This document shows, piece after piece, positions 59,805 to 64,000 of a stretch of DNA of 64,000 nucleotides. The position numbers and the translations under genes were made by a program. Source of the DNA: CAWFPR01 sp963817635 (GTDB lineage Bacteria > Acidobacteriota > Vicinamibacteria > Vicinamibacterales > 2-12-FULL-66-21); assembly GCA_963817635.1 (NCBI GenBank), contig CAWFPR010000015.1:1-64000 (forward strand), read 5' to 3'. The notes below the pieces were generated by a model. That model ran no database searches. It had not been told where the DNA came from and saw nothing but the letters and a program-made list of their open reading frames with translations. Numbering within the stretch: position 1 is the stretch's first letter; every line of letters starts with the position of its first letter.

Positions 59805-60812
59805 CTACATGCCGCTGCGCGGAGTTGGCACGGCGTCGAGCAGGCGCTCGACGAGGTTGTCGGCCGTGATGCGCTCGGACTCGGCGTAGAAGTTCGGGAT
59901 CACGCGATGGCGCAGCACGGGGCGCGCCAGCGCCTGGATGTCGGCGACCGACACGTGGTAGCGGCCATTGATGAGCGCGCGTGCCTTGCCGGCCAGAATC
60001 AGCGACTGCGAGGCCCGCAGCCCGGCGCCCCACTTCACCCAGTCGCGGATGAACGGGTGGTCGCTCTGCCGCCCCGGGCGCGACGCATCCACGAGCCGCA
60101 CGGCATAGCGCGCCACCTCCTCGGCGACCACGACCTGCCGCACGAGCTGCTGGATCTGCAGGATGTCGGCGCCCGTGAAGACGCGCGACGGCGCGTGCGT
60201 CTCGACGCCCGTGGTATTGGTGACGACCCTCACCTCCTCGTCCTCCGACAGGTAGGTCATCACGATGTTGAACATGAAGCGATCGAGCTGCGCCTCGGGC
60301 AGCGGGTACGTCCCCTCGAGCTCGATCGGGTTCTGCGTCGCCAGCACGAAGAACGGACGCTCGAGCGGATAGGTCCGGCCGGCTGCCGTGACGTGATATT
60401 CCTGCATCGCTTCGAGCAGCGCCGCCTGGGTCTTCGGCGGCGTCCGGTTGATTTCGTCCGCCAGCAGGATCTGCGCGAAGATCGGGCCCTTCACGAAGCG
60501 GAGCGACCGATGGCCGCCCTGCTCGTCCAGGACCTCGGTGCCGGTGATGTCGGCCGGCATCAGGTCCGGCGTGAACTGGATGCGCTTGAACGACAGGTCG
60601 AGGATCTGCGCGACCGTCTTGATCAGCAGCGTCTTGGCCAGCCCGGGCACGCCCGTGATGAGGCAGTGCCCTCCGGTGAAGAGCGCCATCAGGACCTGGT
60701 CGATCACCTCGTCCTGCCCGACGATGACCTTCCGGATCTCGGCCAGGATACGCTCCCGGCCGAGCGCCACGCGCTCGGCCACTGCGGCAATGTCGGTCGT
60801 CGTCGTATCCAT
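59805..60812 (-). CDS. moxR: MoxR-family AAA+ ATPase
   Basis: A 335-residue AAA+ protein with Walker A GVPGLAKT, Walker B LLADEINRTPPKTQAALLEAMQE, sensor 1 FVLATQNPIELEGTYPLPEAQ, and the arginine finger area QLDRFMF. It is a chaperone for VWA/DUF58 proteins, and the adjacent DUF58, two VWA proteins and DUF4175 are the likely clients. The start is the ATG at 60812, overlapping the DUF4159 stop (TGATG). Confidence 0.96.
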   Translation of the reverse strand: MDTTTTDIAAVAERVALGRERILAEIRKVIVGQDEVIDQVLMALFTGGHCLITGVPGLAKTLLIKTVAQILDLSFKRIQFTPDLMPADITGTEVLDEQGGHRSLRFVKGPIFAQILLADEINRTPPKTQAALLEAMQEYHVTAAGRTYPLERPFFVLATQNPIELEGTYPLPEAQLDRFMFNIVMTYLSEDEEVRVVTNTTGVETHAPSRVFTGADILQIQQLVRQVVVAEEVARYAVRLVDASRPGRQSDHPFIRDWVKWGAGLRASQSLILAGKARALINGRYHVSVADIQALARPVLRHRVIPNFYAESERITADNLVERLLDAVPTPRSGM

Positions 60813-61621
60813 CAGTGCGTCAGCGAATAGATGATTTCGTTGATTTCCATCCGGTAGGCCTGCGCCGTGTACTTGACGTAGCCCGGATAGTCGGCCGCGT
60901 TGGACCACTCCCACCCGTCGCCCATGTCGACGTTCCAGTTGATCAGCACCATCGCGCGCCCGGCGTCATCCTGGATCGCGCGCAGGTGCGCCACGTAGCC
61001 CCCCTTTTCCCAGGTGCGCCCCTGGAGGAACGATCCGAGCCCGGGTGTCTGCGGGAACCCGTCGAAATCGTAGAAGCAGTGGAAGATCGGATGGCTCTTC
61101 GGCAGATCGACGATCGGGCGATCGGGAAACACGCGCTTCAGCTCGCCTTCGAGGTTCGCCCACTCGATCGGGCCATGGAAATCATCGAACGTCAGCGTGC
61201 CGCCCCGGAGCAGGAACTCGCGCAGGATCGGGACTTCGGCGTCCTTCAGCCGCAGGTTGCCCGGCTCCACCATGTAGATCCACGGGTGGGCCCAGAGATC
61301 CGGATCCTCGAGCGTGAGCACCAGCGGATCGTTGACCTGGATCGCCGTCGCGGTGCGCAGGCGGCGCGACAGGTTCTGATCGGCGGCCGGCGCGTCGATG
61401 TACCACGGCTCGTCTTCCGGGCTCGGCACGCTGCCCGGCGGCACCGTCCAGGCGGTGTAACGGATGCGGACGAACGTCCACTGCAGCCCGGCGAAGCGCG
61501 CATCCGGCTGCGAGGGCGCCTGCGCGCTCGACCACCCTGCCATCAGCCACACCAGCCCCCCCGCAATGGCGGCAGGCACGACCCCACGCGTCGTGACTCG
61601 CCGGCGCCGCCCGGTGATCAC
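60812..61621 (-). CDS. DUF4159 exported protein
   Basis: A 269-residue protein with a signal peptide (VVPAAIAGGLVWLMAGWSSAQ). DUF4159 features: FVRIRYTAW, LRRGGTLTFDDFHGP-like segment (FLLRGGTLTFDDFHGP), LPKSHPIFHCFYDF, and WEWSNAADYPGYVKYTAQAYR near the end. Function is unknown; members are constant companions of MoxR/DUF58/BatA genes. Its ATG overlaps the TPR-peptidase stop (ATGA). Confidence 0.9.
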   Translation of the reverse strand: MITGRRRRVTTRGVVPAAIAGGLVWLMAGWSSAQAPSQPDARFAGLQWTFVRIRYTAWTVPPGSVPSPEDEPWYIDAPAADQNLSRRLRTATAIQVNDPLVLTLEDPDLWAHPWIYMVEPGNLRLKDAEVPILREFLLRGGTLTFDDFHGPIEWANLEGELKRVFPDRPIVDLPKSHPIFHCFYDFDGFPQTPGLGSFLQGRTWEKGGYVAHLRAIQDDAGRAMVLINWNVDMGDGWEWSNAADYPGYVKYTAQAYRMEINEIIYSLTH

Positions 61622-64000
61622 TTGCCGGTCTCCGCGGGTCCGCTCTTGATGCTGCGCAGGAGCAGTTCCTGCGCGCGTTCGAACGTGGGCGCAATCTCGA
61701 GCGCCGCGAGCGCCTCCTTCTTGGCCTCGGCCGGCTGGTTCGCCTCGAGGTACGCCTCACCTAGGTCGCAGTGCGCCGCCGCCCGATCGGGCGGACCGAT
61801 CGCCAGCGCCGCCTTGAACTCCCGCACCGCGACCGCGGCATCACGGCTCTTCAGCGAGATGCGACCGAGCCCGGTGTGCGCCGGGGCGTCGAACGGGTCG
61901 ATGTCGACCACCCGGTCGTAGGCCAGGCGGAGCGGCCCGACCGCGGAGGCCTTCTCGGCCAGAGCTGCGAGACGACGGGCCGGTTCGACCGTCGTATGGT
62001 CCTGGGCCAGCAGCGCCTCGTACTCACGCATGGCGCGCGGCGCGTCGCCCAGCTGCTCGGCCAGGCGAGCCATGATCGCGTGCGGGCTGTCGTCGCCGAC
62101 CGCCACGGGCACGAGCGCCGCGGCCTTCTCGAGCGGGTCGAACGCCGCGCGATCCCCGGCGGCGGCCAGCGCCTGACCGAGCGCCAGTTGCGCGGCATAG
62201 CTGCCCGGCTGCGCCGCCGCGGCCAGACGCAGCGTCGCCAGATCGCCGCCCGGCGCCTTGAGCCCGGAGTCGCGCAGCGCCGCCCGCATCGCCCCGAACC
62301 TCGTCGCGAGAGACTTGTCGAAAGACACCTGCAGCTGAGCGAGCTTCACACCGACGGTCTTTTCGATCGCCGCCTCGCCCTCGAGTCCCTGGCCATACGA
62401 CGCCACGAGTGCCCGGAGCTTCGGCTCGCCATAGACATCGACGATGTGCCCCACGAGCAGAGATGCCTCGTAGTAGGCGAGCGCGATCGTCTGCGGGTTC
62501 GTGAAACCGGCGTCGAGATCCTCGAGCGGCAGCGTCTTGCCCTTCTCGAGGGCCATGGCGAACGGCACCTCCATGTCGCGCCCCCACTCGGGACGCTCGC
62601 GGCCCTCCTCGTATACCGAAATCCCCTCGGTGAGCCATCGCGGCACCCGCTGCTCGGACATCTGCAGCGTGATGACGTGCGCCATCTCGTGCCAGAGCGT
62701 GGCCTCCCACGAATAGGTGCCGGGCGGCCGCGCCTTGGGCGAGTCGAGCGTCACCACGCGGCCGAAACACGCGCCGAGCGCGCCGAGCATGCCGGGCAAC
62801 CCGAGCGTCCGCACCGCAAAGTCGTCGTGCACGGGAAACATCTCGACGACGATCGGACCTTTGGGCGTGAAGCGGTATTTCGCGGAAAGCGTCTTCAGCG
62901 CGTCCTGCGCCAGCGGCATCGCGTACTCGCGCATGACGGGCGCTTCTTGCGGATTCAGCTTCAGGACGATGTCGCCCTGCCGCACGACGACGAAGGTGTC
63001 CAGGGTGTCGAGCAGCTGCAGCAGGTTGTAGGTGACGACGTCGAACGGATCGACCCGGAATGCGCGCTCGAGCGACTTGCGGGCCTCGACTTCGTCGCCC
63101 GTCCGCATCAGGTGCATGCCGAGCTCGGCGTGCGCGCGCGCATTGGTCGGGTCGAGCGCCACGGCTTCCTTCGCCAGGCTGACCGCTTCGTCGAACCGGT
63201 AGTTGCGCGCGGCCAGTTCCGCCGCCGCGCGGTAGACCTCGCCGAAGCCGGGGCTGATGGCCAGTATCCGCTTCGCCTCCGCGTCGAACGGCGCGCGGCC
63301 GTCGCGCACGTAGACGATCGCCGCGGAGAGCGCCAGTGCGTCGAGGTCCGACGGATTGTAGGCGAGTACGCTGGCGACGCGCTCGCGCGCCGCGGCGTAC
63401 TGCGAATTGTCGAGATCGAGCTGCGCGAGCAGGAGTTCGGCATCCGCCAGATTCGGATCGATGGCGAGCGCGCGCGTCGCCGAAGCGGCCGCCGCGGGCG
63501 GGTCGTCTTCCGAGAGCGCGCGCGCCAGGCCCGCATGCGCCGGCGCCCAGGCGGGATCCGCCGCAATCGCCTGCTGGAACGACTTCACGGCTTCCGGGCG
63601 GTTGTATTTTTCGAGGAACAATGCGCCCCAGGCGGTATCGATCGCCGGATTGGGTCCGGACGACGAGGCCGCGCGAAAGAGCGAATTCGCCTCGCGCGCG
63701 CGCCCGAGGGCACGCGCCGCGCGGCCGGCTCGGACGAGCGTGGCCGAGTCCGTTGCATCCCCGCCGTCGCGGAACAGCGCCGTCAGCAGACGCGCGGCCT
63801 CGGCGGACTGCCCGAGCCGCTGATCGAGCAGCGCCAGCTCGAGGGCGGCCTCGCTCAGCGGTGCCTTCGCCGCCGCCGGCCCAAGCAGCGTCTGTGCCTC
63901 CTGATAGCGGCCGCGCGCGATCGCCAGATGCCCGAGGATCGCAACCGCATCGGCATCGTCCCCGGATCGCGCCCTGGCGACCGCCTCGGCCTCAGACGGC
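61618..64000 (-). CDS. TPR protein with MA-type metallopeptidase core (5' end beyond the window)
   Basis: About 793 codons are visible and the frame is still open at the window end. The chain begins with TPR-like helical repeats and has more after residue 580 of the visible part. Between them is a zinc peptidase motif, LWHEMAHVITLQM (HExxH), followed by WLTEGISVYEE, which supplies the third ligand Glu, as in peptidase MA-like proteins. It is the first gene seen of the operon that runs to the caspase-like gene. Location and signal peptide cannot be judged because the start is missing. Confidence 0.85.
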   Translation of the reverse strand, partial: PSEAEAVARARSGDDADAVAILGHLAIARGRYQEAQTLLGPAAAKAPLSEAALELALLDQRLGQSAEAARLLTALFRDGGDATDSATLVRAGRAARALGRAREANSLFRAASSSGPNPAIDTAWGALFLEKYNRPEAVKSFQQAIAADPAWAPAHAGLARALSEDDPPAAAASATRALAIDPNLADAELLLAQLDLDNSQYAAARERVASVLAYNPSDLDALALSAAIVYVRDGRAPFDAEAKRILAISPGFGEVYRAAAELAARNYRFDEAVSLAKEAVALDPTNARAHAELGMHLMRTGDEVEARKSLERAFRVDPFDVVTYNLLQLLDTLDTFVVVRQGDIVLKLNPQEAPVMREYAMPLAQDALKTLSAKYRFTPKGPIVVEMFPVHDDFAVRTLGLPGMLGALGACFGRVVTLDSPKARPPGTYSWEATLWHEMAHVITLQMSEQRVPRWLTEGISVYEEGRERPEWGRDMEVPFAMALEKGKTLPLEDLDAGFTNPQTIALAYYEASLLVGHIVDVYGEPKLRALVASYGQGLEGEAAIEKTVGVKLAQLQVSFDKSLATRFGAMRAALRDSGLKAPGGDLATLRLAAAAQPGSYAAQLALGQALAAAGDRAAFDPLEKAAALVPVAVGDDSPHAIMARLAEQLGDAPRAMREYEALLAQDHTTVEPARRLAALAEKASAVGPLRLAYDRVVDIDPFDAPAHTGLGRISLKSRDAAVAVREFKAALAIGPPDRAAAHCDLGEAYLEANQPAEAKKEALAALEIAPTFERAQELLLRSIKSGPAETGK

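Overview
The window is GC-rich bacterial DNA, most likely from an uncultured Acidobacteriota (Vicinamibacteria-like). The evidence is an Oar-type TonB-dependent receptor with an N-terminal carboxypeptidase-regulatory-like domain, a MoxR/DUF58/VWA/DUF4175 operon of the type common in that phylum, and a dissimilatory sulfite reductase island of the kind described in dsr-bearing Acidobacteriota. The phylum call is inference; no rRNA gene is present. There is no tRNA, CRISPR array or transposase.

Region 1 (31-20403, all minus strand) is a sulfur-respiration island of about 20 kb. In transcription order it holds a small Cys-rich protein, an FAD/HdrD-like fusion, a NuoG-like, a NuoE-like and a NuoF-like subunit, a receiver protein and a histidine kinase, an exported rhodanese, a TVP38 membrane protein, DsrK, DsrM, DsrO, a DsrP fused to a hexaheme cytochrome c, a YeiH-type permease, and DsrA, DsrB, DsrD. 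DsrAB reduce sulfite. DsrMKOP would pass electrons between quinone, periplasm and cytoplasm. The NuoEFG-like plus FAD/HdrD-like proteins look like an NADH-fed second input. dsrC, dsrJ, aprBA, sat and qmo are not in the window.

Region 2 (20.5-26.5 kb) has a radical SAM enzyme, the TonB-dependent receptor, a sodium:solute symporter and a CDP-alcohol phosphatidyltransferase.

Region 3 (26.5-33.3 kb) is a phosphate/polyphosphate neighbourhood: SixA, a CHAD protein, a Ppx/GppA phosphatase, two tandem thymidylate-kinase-like proteins, PstB and PhoU. It is followed by yacG, citrate synthase and an M28 peptidase. Two intergenic stretches (31.1-31.6 and 35.99-36.43 kb) carry copies of one interspersed repeat family.

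Region 4 (36.4-40 kb, minus) has a LeuA-family synthase, a small membrane protein, an FHA-GAF-PP2C phosphatase and a zinc-ribbon protein.

Region 5 (40-49.8 kb) has a czcCBA-type metal efflux operon that meets, end to end, a metal uptake operon (outer-membrane protein, ZnuA-like, ZnuB-like).

Region 6 (49.8-64 kb) has a rhomboid protease, then an eight-gene, translationally coupled minus-strand operon: TPR metallopeptidase (cut by the window end), DUF4159, MoxR, DUF58, VWA, DUF4175, second VWA, caspase-like protein.

At least 13 single-base frameshifts interrupt otherwise well conserved genes (dsrM, dsrK, TVP38 twice, rhodanese, nuoF, tolC, outer-membrane protein twice, VWA three times, DUF58). 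They look like assembly or read errors rather than pseudogenes, and affected genes are annotated over their full reconstructed span.
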